A stretch of 64,000 bases of DNA, taken from assembly GCA_037783545.1 (NCBI GenBank), contig JBBELK010000480.1, forward strand, positions 1,869,001 to 1,933,000. The letters are read 5' to 3'. The stretch is from Henricia sp. BOLD:AAB3569. Its lineage: Eukaryota > Echinodermata > Asteroidea > Spinulosida > Echinasteridae. The position numbers and the translations under genes are program-made. This document shows positions 43,143 to 54,244 of the stretch, piece by piece (position 1 is the stretch's first letter; each line of letters opens with the position of its first letter). The notes beneath the pieces were generated by a model. The model worked only from the letters and a program-made list of their open reading frames with translations, was not told where the DNA came from and searched no databases.

Positions 43143-43742
43143 AGGAGGTTATATAGATGCACGTAAAACGCAAACGTGAACACGAAATGAGCACTTGTCA
43201 TATCTTTATTCTTGGGTTTCACTTTCTTGACAACCGGTTGCTATCCGCCACTACTGTGTCCATACAATGGCACGCCAAAGCGAAAAATAATTCAACACTG
43301 ATAATTTAATGTTGACGCATATTTTCGCAAATGTTGCGCAATAAAAAAAGGTTGGCATGACTTTTAAATGTTGATAGACTGCATGTTTGAAACTGGCATA
43401 CCGTGCTTTTTTTGGCAAGTTTTAAAAAAATGTTGAGACTTGTTTTTCAGGGTTGATGGCAGACTTATCAGTGTTGAATTTTTTTCGCTTTGGCGTGCCA
43501 TAGTATGGACACAGTAATGGCGGATAGCAACCGGTTGTCAAGCCAAGTGAAACCCAAGAATAGGAGGTCTCAGAACCCAGGTTCGAATTTTGGTCAAGGC
43601 AAAAGAGTTATCAGGCCACGAAAGTCACATTTGTGGATTTGTTGTTTTCGTTTGTTCTAAGATTTCCATAATGTAACGACCAAACGCTCATAGCATTTCG
43701 CGTTCACATTCGCGCTTTACGTGGATCTAAACCTCCCTATTA
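43143..43742. mobile_element. Family H element carrying an insertion
   Basis: Ends AGATGCACGTAAAACGCAAA (left) and TTTACGTGGATCTAAACCTCC (right) are inverted. A second H copy is at 51961-52352. A 353-bp TA-flanked element is inserted at 43209. Confidence 0.75.
43209..43561. mobile_element. Element with 100-bp inverted arms, TA borders
   Basis: Arms begin TTCTTGGGTTTCACTT and include ACAACCGGTTGCTATCCGCC, GTGTCCATAC, TGGCACGCCAAAGCGAAAAA and TTCAACACTGATAA, matched in reverse on the right side almost without change. TA flanks both ends. The centre (about 150 bp) has repeated ATGTTGA words. Long near-identical arms would give a stable double-stranded RNA if transcribed. Confidence 0.85.
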
Positions 43743-44179
43743 AATACAACAATGGCAGTGGTGGGAAACATCCTAAAATATTCATATTTTATCACAAGAT
43801 ATACGTTAAACATTTACGTATTACATTAGAAAGTCTCAAACAAAGGTTTTTACGTGAAACATAAGTATATCTTATTAAGAGGCGTTCACATTATCACGGA
43901 AAAGTCACACTGTATGCCGCGCTGCGCTTACCGCATTGCATGAGGTCCCAATCGTCGACCTTTCCAAAATGGAAAATTCAACCCCGGTAACTTGGAGCTT
44001 CTCTGATACCTTATTGGCTGCGCGTTGGAAAGGTCAGCGCACCGCGGTTTAAGTTCAACAAATGTGAACTTTGACCCAGCTCAAAACGTTTTGCGCGTCG
44101 CGACAGGCCGCGTGCAAGCGGCAAACCAGGTCCTGAACAAACCAATGGCACAGCCGCGCGCAAAGCCATTTTTCATCCC
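43743..44179. other. No gene recognised
   Basis: GC-mixed DNA with short frames. GACCTTTCC and GGAAAGGTC near 43950 and 44030 are inverted and may mark a decayed element. Confidence 0.4.
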
Positions 44180-44410
44180 ATCGAACGCCCTTTATATATG
44201 AATTCCAATGACGATATGCGTAAGGCTTTACGCTTTGTACGCAAATCTTTACCTATATAATGGTATACGTAATACATGCATTTGCTTTTGGGTGCCTTGC
44301 CCATGGGCACATGCACCGTGGCGCGCGGCGTGGATTCGAACCTGCAACCTGTGGAATTAAATAGCACAAATCTGGGTCGTGTTTTCGCTACCATGATCAG
44401 AACCATTTTT
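44180..44410 (-). mobile_element. Degenerate tRNA-headed SINE
   Basis: On the minus strand: weak A-box-like TGGTAGCGAAAACACG, B box GCAGGTTCGAATCCAC, then TGCCCATGGGCAAGGCACC, which resembles the CTTGAGCAAGGCACTTAA body motif of the SINE at 14456. Confidence 0.45.
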
Positions 44411-44682
44411 TACGTAACCCCGAAATCAAGAAAAGTTCACCGTTGGTTAAATTTGCCGCAAAGCCACAAACAGTGTTCCCGGATTTTGAGGACGAAATAT
44501 GAACCCTATTTTCGATGCCATGATACATGTAATCTCATTTCGCAAAATTACTGTCTGTGCCGCGAGTAATCCGTTTTCATTCAACAGTCGTCTACTTACG
44601 TGTAATTACAACGTCGTTTCTTGACGTCAGAAAAACTGAAAATTCTGCCGTGTCAAACTAAGAAGACTCGAACATGACGTCA

Positions 44683-44886
44683 ATAAGATGAAGACACTGC
44701 AATGATTAGCCACTTCATGATGAAAATGACAATTGCTAAGACGATTCCAAGGAGCTCACTGTCTAAGAAGGGTTTGACAACCGATGGAAATGACTTGACA
44801 AACACCTCAACCCGGGTCGTGCACATCTGGGCCGTGATTTGGCGGTCATAAGCACAAATATGTTTTCCCGACGTGTCACTGATCAA
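44683..44886 (-). CDS. Candidate C-terminal exon of a membrane protein
   Basis: The minus strand encodes about 67 residues to a TGA at 44683-44685. The end is a clear transmembrane segment (LLGIVLAIVIFIMKWLIIAV) preceded by KHICAYDRQITAQMC and VEVFVKSFPSVVKPF. The layout, two cysteines then an amphipathic stretch and a last helix with a very short tail, recalls the end of tetraspanins, but no CCG motif is visible and the match is weak. The family E element begins right at the upstream edge, so the exon is either bordered or broken by that insertion. Confidence 0.3.
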
Positions 44887-45195
44887 CCTTTTGCGTGTAT
44901 TATTTGCTTAATGGCCGGCGCCCCGAATTCTGCAGTTTATAAAGTCTCCATACTATGCTGTTGTTGCCACGTGGTGCACGCCATCGTCTAGCGACCAACA
45001 GTCTGGTTGCTTTATGCCATTCTCTCCTACTGTGAACACAGTTTTGATTCTGTACTTCACACCTGCCGCGTGCATCACATAGCAACAACAAATTAGTCTG
45101 GTCAAGTGGATACCGAGTGTGCATGTGAAAGGAAGTACGTCAGGACACCAGACGCCATTTATGCGAAAAGTGCAAAATGCTAATTCATATATGTT
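44886..45195. mobile_element. Family E element
   Basis: Blocks AATGGCCGGCGCCCCGAATT, GTTGCCACGTGGTGCACGCC, GACCAACAGTCTGGTTGC, CCTGCCGCGTGCATCACATA and CTGGTCAAGTGGATACCGAG in the same order as at 46367. The right end GCAAAATGCTAATT matches the inverse of the 46367 left end. The interior folds on itself (CACGTGGTGCACG against CGTGCATCACATAG). Confidence 0.75.
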
Positions 45196-46366
45196 TCTTG
45201 TGACATTGCCTAGTGATGAGCTATTTCATTCACCTGTTACTTTAAATTCGATTTCTATGGTTGGAATTCAATTTGCATACATTAGTTGTTGCTTTGTGGT
45301 CGTTATTTCATTGGTGCAATAAGCGCGTTGCGCGTGTCGAAAATACGCACAACGCGCGCGCACGCGTCTCCTCCAGTGGCATGTCTTTATTTTGGACTCT
45401 CTTTCGCTAAACGGAATTAATTTCCAGTCGTGACGAGCTAAATTTGACCTCAATTTGTGACCGAAACGCTGCTATGGCAAGAACTTTAAATAACGTGTAC
45501 TGAAGTCACCCGCAGTCAAATCACCCACGGCTATGTGTAAAACGACACGGCCTATCACCCACTTGCCCTTTTCACGCAAACGCGCAATCGAAGTTTTCCT
45601 AGTACATGTATAAACCGTAATACCTCCTCGAAAAAGCCATGTATTTGCGGTCGTTGCCCAGTTTAAAAACTGGTCAAGGATTGCGGTCCACACTCAGTTA
45701 AAAAAATAGAGGTTCTTGGGGAAAATGGACGCTACTTAATCACCCATGATGTGTAGAATAAAACAATATAAGAACAGTCTCGCGGAGTAGTGAAATGTCG
45801 GAGAACTGAAGGCCTACTTGTACGCCTTTTTTGAGATGATTCTTTAAGTTCTTCCCGATTTCTCTGACACTTGACGAGGCACTTCACTTCCATCCTTTCA
45901 TCCAGTCAGCAAGACACGAAGATGGATCGATTCGGCCGAGGTCTTGAATTCAGACAGGCGATGGACTTGTCAGGTCTATCTAAATTACAGATCGTTCATT
46001 TGATGACACCGTAACACCCACTGATGGATGGATTTTGACTCGTTTACGTCCAATTTGCGCGATCTGCATTTGGGTACTCGTGACAATCTACTCGAGTCAG
46101 TTGGCTGCTATGAATCATTAGGGCATAATGTTTGTCAGAAAGATCGATAAAAACCACCGAGCTGTCTTGCAGTGGAAAATCACTATAGAATAAAAAGACA
46201 GTCTTCCTTTTAATTACTTTCATGATAAGGTCTGTTCCAAGATTTCCAGTTCTCTGCCATTCTTAGAAATAATTGATCTGTATAAATCACGGCAGATACA
46301 TATTAGGCCTATTTATCAATTAATGAACAGTAAAAACACAGTATAATTAATTAAAAATGATTGCGT
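45196..46366. other. No supported gene; one short frame
   Basis: AAGATGGAT at 45919 opens a 30-codon frame (45922-46014, MDRFGRGLEFRQAMDLSGLS...) with protein-like composition and a possible donor (TCAGGTCTAT at about 45969). It could be a start exon but nothing confirms it. The rest is unassigned. Confidence 0.3.
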
Positions 46367-46686
46367 CTAATTAGCATTTTTGCGTGTAACATTTTGCATA
46401 ATGGCTGGCACCCCAAATTCTTTACTTTCAAATAGAGGTGCAGTTTAGAAAGTCTCCATACTATGCTGTTGTTGCTACGTGGTGCACGCCTAGCAACCAA
46501 CAGTCTGGTCGCTTTATGCCATTCTCTCCTACGGTGAATACGGTATTGATTCTGAACTTCATACCTGCCGCGTGCATCACACAGCAACAAAAATTTAGTC
46601 TGGTCAAGTAGATACTAAGTGTGCATGTGAAGGGAAGTACGTCAGTACACCAGACGATATTCATGTAAAACACGCAAGGCTAATTA
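46367..46686. mobile_element. Family E element, complete copy
   Basis: Inverted ends AATTAGCATTTTTGCGTG and ACACGCAAGGCTAATT. The interior matches 44886-45195. About 320 bp; no coding capacity. Confidence 0.8.
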
Positions 46687-47924
46687 ATTACAAATAATTT
46701 GCATAGGTGCGAGAATGCCCAGTTAACCCCACCCCTGGGGTAACATACTGTTGCTATGTGCTCACACGCCATCGCAAAAATGGCGACACACAACGTACAA
46801 AGCAACGGGACTCGGCATGGAAAAAACAGATTCATTGGAGAAAACTCAAAGGTATTTATGTTTTAGGGTCGACAGTTACCATAGCACACACTGAGTAAAG
46901 GGCCAATGATACAACAATGCTATATATTCATAAAAACGCGCTTTCCTACCTTTAAACAGCGAATCGCCCGACATTAAAACAACAAATTCACCCGGATCAC
47001 CGCATACAACACTGTACAAACTGTATGTGCAGGAAATCGCGTGACGATGTTGCGAGGCAATGCACTTTGACCTATGTGGGCGCTGTCTGCTAGCTCTGTT
47101 GTGATTGGTCAGCAGGTTCGAGTTGATTGACAGGTCGGAACTATGCAATCACTTTTCTAATGTTTAGCCCGCTAAGGCAATCTTGCTTCTTTTAATTAAA
47201 ATGTATTCCACAATAATTCGTTCGTTATTAAAAAGCCATCGAACATTTTGGTGTAGCATGACAGTACTTGAAATTGCAAAGTACACCTTGTGTAGGGCAC
47301 GGTACATAAAACACGACACGCGATATTTGTTCTTCTGAGGAAAAGAGGTTTGTTTTCATTGCTCAGTAAATAAAGTGTCCAAAATTAAGACATGAATTAA
47401 ATTTGTTTCCAATTGCCATAAAGTTTGCTTAGTGTAGGTGCCAGGCGCGCATTGTATGTAATCATTTCGATTTTAATAATAACGCTTAGTGCCGTGGTAT
47501 AAAATGATTTCCTTAAAATAGTGACGTTTATGCTGTGACACTGCACATTAGACCGTGCACGAAATGAGTGATTTGTGAGCTTACGGCTTTTGGTTTTTTC
47601 TATTAGTACGCTGTAGAGAAGGGCCGAAGCCGCTGAGATAAGCTGCTGATTGGGACACGACGCAAGGAGACAATATTATTTGGATATACAATTATTGACG
47701 CAGCGTGTATCCACTTCAGGTACTTAGGCCTACGTTGAAAGTATAATAATATTGTGACAGTAACCCTAGTAATAAGTGAACAGAGCATATTGTTTTCGTC
47801 AGAAATTTTTCTATTGACACATAAACATTTTTGAATGCTGAAATTATAATTGTTATATAGGCCCCTACTAGTGTTTTATTTAGCGCAGTAAAAAAAACCT
47901 AATTTTTATATTACTTAAGTACAG
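46687..47924. other. No gene recognised
   Basis: Short frames, including a 90-codon minus frame at 46876-47148 with no motif. No repeat family assigned. Confidence 0.45.
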
Positions 47925-48085
47925 TACATCATTTGCAGTTATACCCAAAATTTTATTTCAACAGTAAAATTTGTAAAAGGCAGTTTATCAACATTATTCT
48001 TTCGTTGTGAAATGCTCTTGTTCCTCTTTTTAAAAGTTTTCTAATCATGTTATATGTCTGTAATGCATTGTAAAAATAGCTAAAG
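47925..48085. mobile_element. Family C fragments
   Basis: Starts TTAAGTACAGTACATCATTTGC, jumps to AAGGCAGTTTATCAACATTATTC; the central part of the family is deleted. Confidence 0.65.
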
Positions 48086-48123
48086 CTCTTGTTGTTGTTT
48101 GTTCCTCTAACACCGGGGAAGTA

Positions 48124-48370
48124 ATTATTATTATTATTATTTCTTTCTGGTATTCATACCAAGGATTCCTCAATAGTGCTCATTGCACTGTCACTCGCAA
48201 GCGTGAGGAAACCCATGAAGAATTAGAATTAGAAATGGCCAGAGACACCGGGGATGATCCCCCTTGCTCTTCACGAAAGAATGCTCTGGGATCTTTAGAG
48301 TGCGTTTCCATTACCTAACACACTGGACCAACGATGGAGGCAATCACCGGCCCTTCCCCCTTAAGCATCT
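48124..48370 (-). mobile_element. SINE related to 14456, 3' part
   Basis: In reverse it carries the (AAT)n tail (48124-48143 as ATT repeats), GGCCAGAGACACCGGGG, CTTCACGAAAGAATGCTCTG and TAACACACTGGACCAACG. The tRNA head is missing. Confidence 0.75.
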
Positions 48371-48535
48371 CTATCAGGGTCAATAGATATCTGTGATCAG
48401 GGTCGACAATGTTGTTGTTGATATCGTCCCCATTACTTTGATGCTTTGGGTAAGTTTGCTGCACTTTTGTCGTTGCACTGATACGTTGGTGTAAGCCTTA
48501 TAATTGTCTTTTGGTCTTGAGTGTCCTAGTGGCTC

Positions 48536-48781
48536 AGCTATGGAAACGGCCAGAGACACCCGACTCTTCACGAAAGAATGCTCTGCTGGGAACTTTTAAT
48601 TGCGTTACACAACACACTGGACCAACGATTTTACATCCCTTCCGAAGGATGGAGCAGGTATGTTTAAGTGCCTTGCTCAAGGGCACAGGTACCCCAGCCG
48701 GGTATCCGCGAACCCGCAACCCCAAGTTTTCACCCGAGTATTGCGAGTCAGTGACCTAAACCGCTCGGCCACGGCACCCCA
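48536..48781 (-). mobile_element. SINE with class II tRNA head
   Basis: Reading the minus strand: head GTGCCGTGGCCGAGCGG (A box), long variable arm, GCGGGTTCGCGGATAC (B box, one change), body TGCCCTTGAGCAAGGCACTT, ATCCTTCGGAAGGGATGTAA, CAGTGTGTTGTGTAACGC and tail CGTGAAGAGTCGGGTGTCTC. Same family as 14456-14849, with a Leu/Ser-type head. Confidence 0.8.
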
Positions 48782-48869
48782 TACTCAAGTTCCTACCAAG
48801 CGTATTCCATGTCTGCCGACATCTCAATGCACTTTACCGCCTAAACATTGAGATACATAGGCGGGTGGT

Positions 48870-49000
48870 GCCTTTGGCAGCCGAAGCCAGAAACACTGGG
48901 GAGAACCCAGAAGGAATGCTCTGGGATCTTTAAGTAAGTTACACACAACACACTGGACCTACAACTCGCATCCCATCTGAAAGATAGAGCAATTGGGATT
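48870..49000 (-). mobile_element. SINE fragment of the same family
   Basis: AGCCAGAAACACTGGGGAG, GGAATGCTCTGGGATCTTTA and CACACTGGACCTACAACTCG in family order; head missing. Confidence 0.65.
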
Positions 49001-49639
49001 AAAGGGCCTGAAATGCTAAATAATTTTTTGCACAGTTTTTGCTGCATATGAAGGTTTACTTGTTTATAAAGACAATACTGTTCATTTTGAGCCCCATGAA
49101 AAAAAGGTGGGGTTTTACAACTGAACATTTCTTAACAGAAACCCATAGAAAGAGGGCGCTGTTTAGGGCATGTCACTTTAGGAACACACAGCAGAAAAGC
49201 AAAGAAAAAACATAGGAATCCAAACTGGAATTATAGAAAATTGCTAGTTTCCAGCCTTGGTTTTTTCATGGCTTACAACTGGCATCATGTAAAACAAACC
49301 CAAACAATCCCGGGTTAGAAAGGTTTCAGCAAGTGGGAGAAAATACTGAAAACTTGTGCACAGATGAATGAGATTTTCCTGCGTTTGCCTAATGTGACAT
49401 CATAGCTTTGCTCATGATATGTAGTTTCGCATCGAGTATACAGTGTTAATAATTACGTTGGGTAAGGGCAAAAACAAACTTTAAATAACATTCATTCTCC
49501 CCGACACAAGCAGAATCAATTTCTAATTTCGCATTAGCATAAAAACCAAAAACCCTCATTTTACCCCCTAAAATAACTTCCAAGTAGGATTTTTATGACT
49601 GTAAATGAATCTAGTTCCATAGCATCATAAAAATACAAT
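49001..49639. other. No gene recognised; repeat shared with 60393
   Basis: CAGTGTTAATAATTACGTTGGG and AAGGGCAAAAACAAACTT (49440-49490) are shared with 60460-60510. Nothing else assigned. Confidence 0.45.
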
Positions 49640-49768
49640 TTCAGGGGCCCTTTATGCGCCATGCTCAAGTACATTGTGTACCTCAAGTGGATTCGAACCC
49701 ACGACCTCAGGATGTTTCCACCTGAGGTTTGCGTGTCAGTGGCCTAACCGCTTCGCAAACGGAATGTA
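49640..49768 (-). mobile_element. SINE-like element with class II tRNA head
   Basis: Minus strand: GCGAAGCGGTTAGGCCACTG (A box), variable arm pairing CTCAGG with CCTGAG, B box GTGGGTTCGAATCCAC with a paired stem, then AGGTACACAATGTACTTGAG. The head keeps the Leu/Ser-type long arm. Confidence 0.6.
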
Positions 49769-50220
49769 GTATATATCATAATTGGCCTTGAAATTTTGTA
49801 TGAAAGGTTGAGAGAAAAACAATTCACGAATTAAGTTAAATATGTTATGATGGGCACGCAGGTTGAACGTTCATAAGGCGATTGTCCTTCACACGACGCC
49901 AAATGGAATTTTCTTTAGAACACGGTGTCTAATTAAGACGGAATCAAAGCGCGCCAAAGAATTTTTTCATTTTGGCTTGCGGCAATTTTCTTTCCTTCAT
50001 ACAAACTGCAAAACAGTACAATTTTTTTGTAAACAAAAGGCTGCATTAGCAGAAATGGTTATATCATTGTAAATACCATGCAATAGCTGTGGGTTCTTGC
50101 TTTTGATCAAAAGATACTTTGCTCCTTAAAAATTAAATTTTATGCCGACAAATGCTGCTCTTCTGACAAATGTTTAAGTTTTACCACAGACCTTTCACAA
50201 AAACTGTTAGAGTAAACAGA
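49769..50220. other. No gene recognised
   Basis: A 69-codon plus frame at 49863-50072 has no motif. Nothing assigned. Confidence 0.4.
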
Positions 50221-50226
50221 CAGAAA

Positions 50227-50275
50227 TGCATTGTGGGAAGGATAGCGATCAATTTCAACCTTCCCACAATACACT
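50227..50275. repeat. Small inverted repeat, CATTGTGGGAAGG
   Basis: GCATTGTGGGAAGG pairs with CCTTCCCACAATAC around a 20-base loop; it abuts the next element and may be part of its host sequence. Confidence 0.6.
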
Positions 50276-50509
50276 GCAAAAACTGTGGTGTTAAATTAAC
50301 ACCCGTGGTGTTGTCCTATATAGATACCAAGCCTGGTGTTAAAATTTAACACAATAGGTGATAGATTCAATTCCACACTTAGAATAAATGCATTATTTTT
50401 AACACGCTAGGTGTTAAAAATAATACTCGTGTTAAAATTTAACACCAGGCTTGGTATCTATACAAGACAACACCACTGGTGTTTAATTAACACCACAGTT
50501 TTTGCAATG
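50272..50509. mobile_element. Foldback element with CACTGCAAAAACTGTGGTG ends
   Basis: Inverted arms of about 80 bp: CACTGCAAAAACTGTGGTGT, TAAATTAACACC, CCAAGCCTGGTGTTAAAATT and the reverse on the right side. 238 bp, AT-rich centre. The superfamily is not certain. Confidence 0.85.
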
Positions 50510-51817
50510 AATGCCTAGTGTTCTGTCTTTTGTAATACCGTTGTTTTGTACAAGTCCAGTGCACGCAAGCAGTATTTGGGCAAAGGTCTAAACATTGCCC
50601 ACAAAAGCACAAGGCGGCCATATTGATTTGAAGGTCAGGTTAAACCATAAAAGACATTGAATACAGGTAATTTACAAAATACAGTCTCATCTATAATTGC
50701 CTCAAGTTTGCAAAAAAGTGTCATTAAACATAACTTCTTTAAATGTGAAAATTAATATGTGCTTTAATCACACGTTCGAAATTAGTCTGGCACCATCCTA
50801 AATTACATTTCATAAGTAATTTACATTTCATTAGACTGATTCAGGGGACACGACCATTCAAAATGGCTTCTTCGTGTTCCGAAAACGGTGGTATCCATCT
50901 AATGTCGAGGATGTTTATTTTGTGATGTCCTTACTTGTATTCTCTTTGAATGTAGCCTATATAGCTTTACTTCCTTTTATGTTTCCCGCAGACCAGATAA
51001 CTACGCATTTACAGACCAGTTACTTATATTTATAGAAACACCCTCGCGGCCGTTTGTCTTGTGCTTCCAGATTAGCATGTGTTACGAGCCGACAAGAACA
51101 TATCCTCCAGACTGAAAAACAGCGAGCCTCTGGGATAAAGATCTGCGTGACAGATGACGCAGGATGTTTAGTAAGAAGCTAAGGACCCTTCTTACAGAAT
51201 GGGGACCGTTTTAGCTTTTATTTCCCGCCAAAATCCAATCACTTTGCACGGTGTAAAATGTCAACGGCGGTATAACTTTTTTTCTCAGTCGGAAGTGTCG
51301 TGTGCTCATGCATTGAGGTGTCTAGAGTTACCAGACGATGCCTGCCAAAAGGTGCCCAGGTAAATAGGCGCGAATTTATTTTCCCGCCAAAACATTTTTA
51401 TCCACTGTTGACCGAGGTTTACTATTACTACTCGATTTCCCGCCACTTTCAACCGCGATTGTGTGAGATACAAACGCAATGTATATACCGAAATTGAGCT
51501 TGAAAGTCAACATTGCTTTTGAAATGGCGGGAAAACGATCATGCATTTAGCTACAATTTGTGTTCTTACAAATGTCTTCCTCAATTGACAAATTTCAAAC
51601 CTATTTCCGGCAGCCTCTTTCGGATGTTAAGCCATTGTTACAGTATTACGTCACGCGTCTATTAAATTGCAAATTTTATCACAAAAGGAGGCACCGGAAC
51701 CCTCGTTTTTATGACTGTTTTGAAATTCCGAAGGACTTTTCAAATCCGAAGGAGAGGGGGATTCACACAGCTTTTTCGCACGTAAATTTGACGCACGTCG
51801 CTTTAAAAATGTGAGGT
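50510..51817. other. No gene recognised
   Basis: Short frames only. TTTCCCGCCA occurs several times between 51220 and 51450, perhaps E2F-like words (TTTSSCGC), but without an assigned gene. Confidence 0.4.
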
Positions 51818-51962
51818 TTAAGCGGGCTTCCCACTGTGCAATATTTGCCACGAATTTCCTACAAATTGGTACGATTATCGGAGACTGCCTATAGACTCTA
51901 CACACAATCGTACCCAATCGTAGGAAATTCGTGACAAATCGCACAGTGGGAGGCCCGCTTTA
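51818..51962. mobile_element. Family I element, copy 1
   Basis: Inverted arms TTAAGCGGGCTTCCCACTGT and CACAGTGGGAGGCCCGCTTTA, with GCCACGAATTTCCTAC and TTGGTACGATT further in. The right end abuts the family H element. T/A-rich three-base borders (TTA, TTA/TAA) would suit PIF/Harbinger. Confidence 0.8.
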
Positions 51963-52352
51963 GATGCACGTAAAACGCAAACGTTAACGTGATAAATCAC
52001 TTGGTCATTACTCTAAAGAGACCTTAGAACCTGTAGATGAAAACCCAAAACACACATTAATATTTGTGGCTTCCGTGGCGAGATAGCTTTGTTGCAGTGA
52101 CTAAAGCGGGCCTCCCGATGTGCGATTTTTGCCACGAATTTCCTACGAATTGGTACGATTATCGGAGACTGCCTATAGACTCTGCCAAAATCGTACCCAA
52201 TCGTAACTAATCGTAGCTAATCGTAGCTAATTCGTGGCCAAAATTGCACAGTGGGAGGCCCTTTTAAGACTGACGCCCGAGTTATAAGACCTCTTCATAA
52301 TGACCGGTGCTAAAAGAATGTCGCGTTCACGTTCGCGTTTTACGTGCATCTA
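51961..52352. mobile_element. Family H element, copy 2, carrying family I copy 2
   Basis: Left AGATGCACGTAAAACGCAAAC, right GCGTTTTACGTGCATCTAAA. Contains a complete family I element at 52103-52269. Confidence 0.8.
52103..52269. mobile_element. Family I element, copy 2, with tandem AATCGTAGCT
   Basis: CTAAAGCGGGCCTCCCGATG and CACAGTGGGAGGCCCTTTTAAG ends; the GGTACGATTATCGGAGACTG core is the same as copy 1. Near the right side AATCGTAACT, AATCGTAGCT, AATCGTAGCT has been tandemly added. Confidence 0.8.
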
Positions 52353-53129
52353 AAGCCTCCCTTAAAAAAAACCATGTGGAGGGAATTTGGAGTATAACGA
52401 CGCCCTGGAAAATCACAGAATTAGTTTGGGAGGAATGTGTTTTAATGATTCAGTAATTTTCAGTTCATTTTCACTCACAATTCTTCTTTTTCTCAATTTA
52501 CCCTTAATGTGAAAAATTCACGTTCGTGCGCTGTTCTCACCGCTTTGTTTTAAAAAAATCCACTGATGTGCTTTTGGTAGGCCGGGGGTGACTGTTCGTC
52601 CGTTTATGCTTTGCTTGTCGAAAAAACAACTGGGATCGAGCCTGCGAGCCTCCAGTGCCGTGACAGCCAATTAAATCATCCTCGTACCAAAACAGACTAA
52701 TTAAGATGACTAATTAAATCCACAGGCGCCTGAGCCCGAGCGTACAATAGCCATAACTCGCTGTTACATGACTTTTTAATTCAATAAAAGCATCTTTAGG
52801 GAATCTTAGCGTATGAATTTTTGTGATTTCCTTTAACCGACTGTGATGGCAAAAGTGCATCCTTTGTCCATTAATTCTTTGTCGGAGGTATTGTCGGAAA
52901 ACATGCATTGGGAATCACGTTGCCGTAATCATATCAAATGTGTTTTGTCCAATTACTCAATTATTGTATAATGTTCTTCGCACGTCAATGACGTCATCGT
53001 GACGCGTCCAGGGACGCTACTCCATGCATGTGTTATTCCTCCCTCCGCTGAGAACGAAGAATTAGGGATAGTTTTCAGAATTATGATGTTTTCAGAATTA
53101 GAGACCTTTATTGTTGGATTGGATTCAAA
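52353..53129. other. No gene recognised
   Basis: Short frames only. CAATGACGTCATCGTGACG near 52986 is CRE-like and is similar to a stretch at 23511-23527. Confidence 0.45.
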
Positions 53130-53137
53130 TGATGTAA

Positions 53138-53552
53138 GAGGGTTGTAACAAGTCTCCCTCTGCTCGAGTCACAAGTCAAGTCAAGTCAGGCATGTTGGTC
53201 AAGTCGGTTCAAGTCAAGTAGTATTTGTTCAAGCTAATTTCAAGTCTAAACCCAGTGAAATTCTGTATAGGGTATTTCCATGTTAAAAGAAAGCTTTAGT
53301 TCTGAAAAACAATTCGGTCCTCAAAATGACAAAAAATGCAAAAAAGTTTAATTATATTTTTGGCAGACCCAAGTCAAAGAATGTACAAGTCCGAGTCAAG
53401 TCCGAGTCAAGTCGTTTGAGGTTCGAGTCTCAAGTCAAGTCAAGTCAAGTCATTTGAGGTTCGAGTCTCAAGTCAAGTCATTTGAGGTTCGAGTCTCAAG
53501 TCAAGTCAAGTCAGTGAAAATCAGGACTCGAGTCCGAGTATTTACAACCCTG
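53138..53552. mobile_element. hAT-type element with AAGTC/GAGTC minisatellite and 8-bp duplication
   Basis: The ends AGGGTTGTAA and TTACAACCCT are inverted and the element is bounded on both sides by the same eight bases TGATGTAA (53130-53137 and 53553-53560), the duplication length of hAT transposons. The interior is largely AAGTCAAGTC and GAGTCTCAAGTC repeats at both ends around an AT-rich core. 415 bp, non-autonomous. Confidence 0.85.
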
Positions 53553-53560
53553 TGATGTAA

Positions 53561-54244
53561 TGGCATTCCTGTTCAGTGAAGCTTGCCATCATGATCTCCC
53601 TTGAGCTCTATTCCTTTGAGGGATATGTTCAGCTAAAATTTGATATATTATTTTCCTACATTAAATCCAATTTAATAATAAATATCTATAAATGTCTTAC
53701 TGGTGACAGAACTTTTTTGGTCGAGTGTATATGTATCTCACTGTATTTTACATCAACCATTTCGAGCAATTACTTGTAGTAATACTTTTTAAATTGTCCA
53801 CAAACTGCCACAGCACATTATTTCCCATACATTCTAGACCTATCTTACATATAGGTCTAGTCAGATACCACATCAATCCAGTAAGATACCACAATAACAC
53901 ATCCAACGCTTTAATGTCAACCTTTAGTACATTTTATACCAAACATCTATTATAAATGTGCGATGTATTTATGAATGCATATATGCATGTTTGATTTACA
54001 TATAAATAAAATTTACGCCTGGCTTACCAGGTAAAATATTTGCTTAATTCAGACTTTTATGTGGGTTAGAGTAGCTGGCTATAAAACGCATCGCAAGCAC
54101 CGTTCAGCTGTAACTATGATTTGGGGTTGATAGTGGTTATAGTAGTACGTATATATGCACATTATAAACAATATCTCTTCATTTAGCCAGGGTATTACTG
54201 GCCTACATAAAATGTTGAACTGGAAAATTCATTCTGTCGAAAAT
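53561..54244. other. No gene recognised
   Basis: AT-rich; TCAGATACCACAT and AGATACCACAAT repeats near 53860-53900 are minor. Nothing assigned. Confidence 0.5.
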
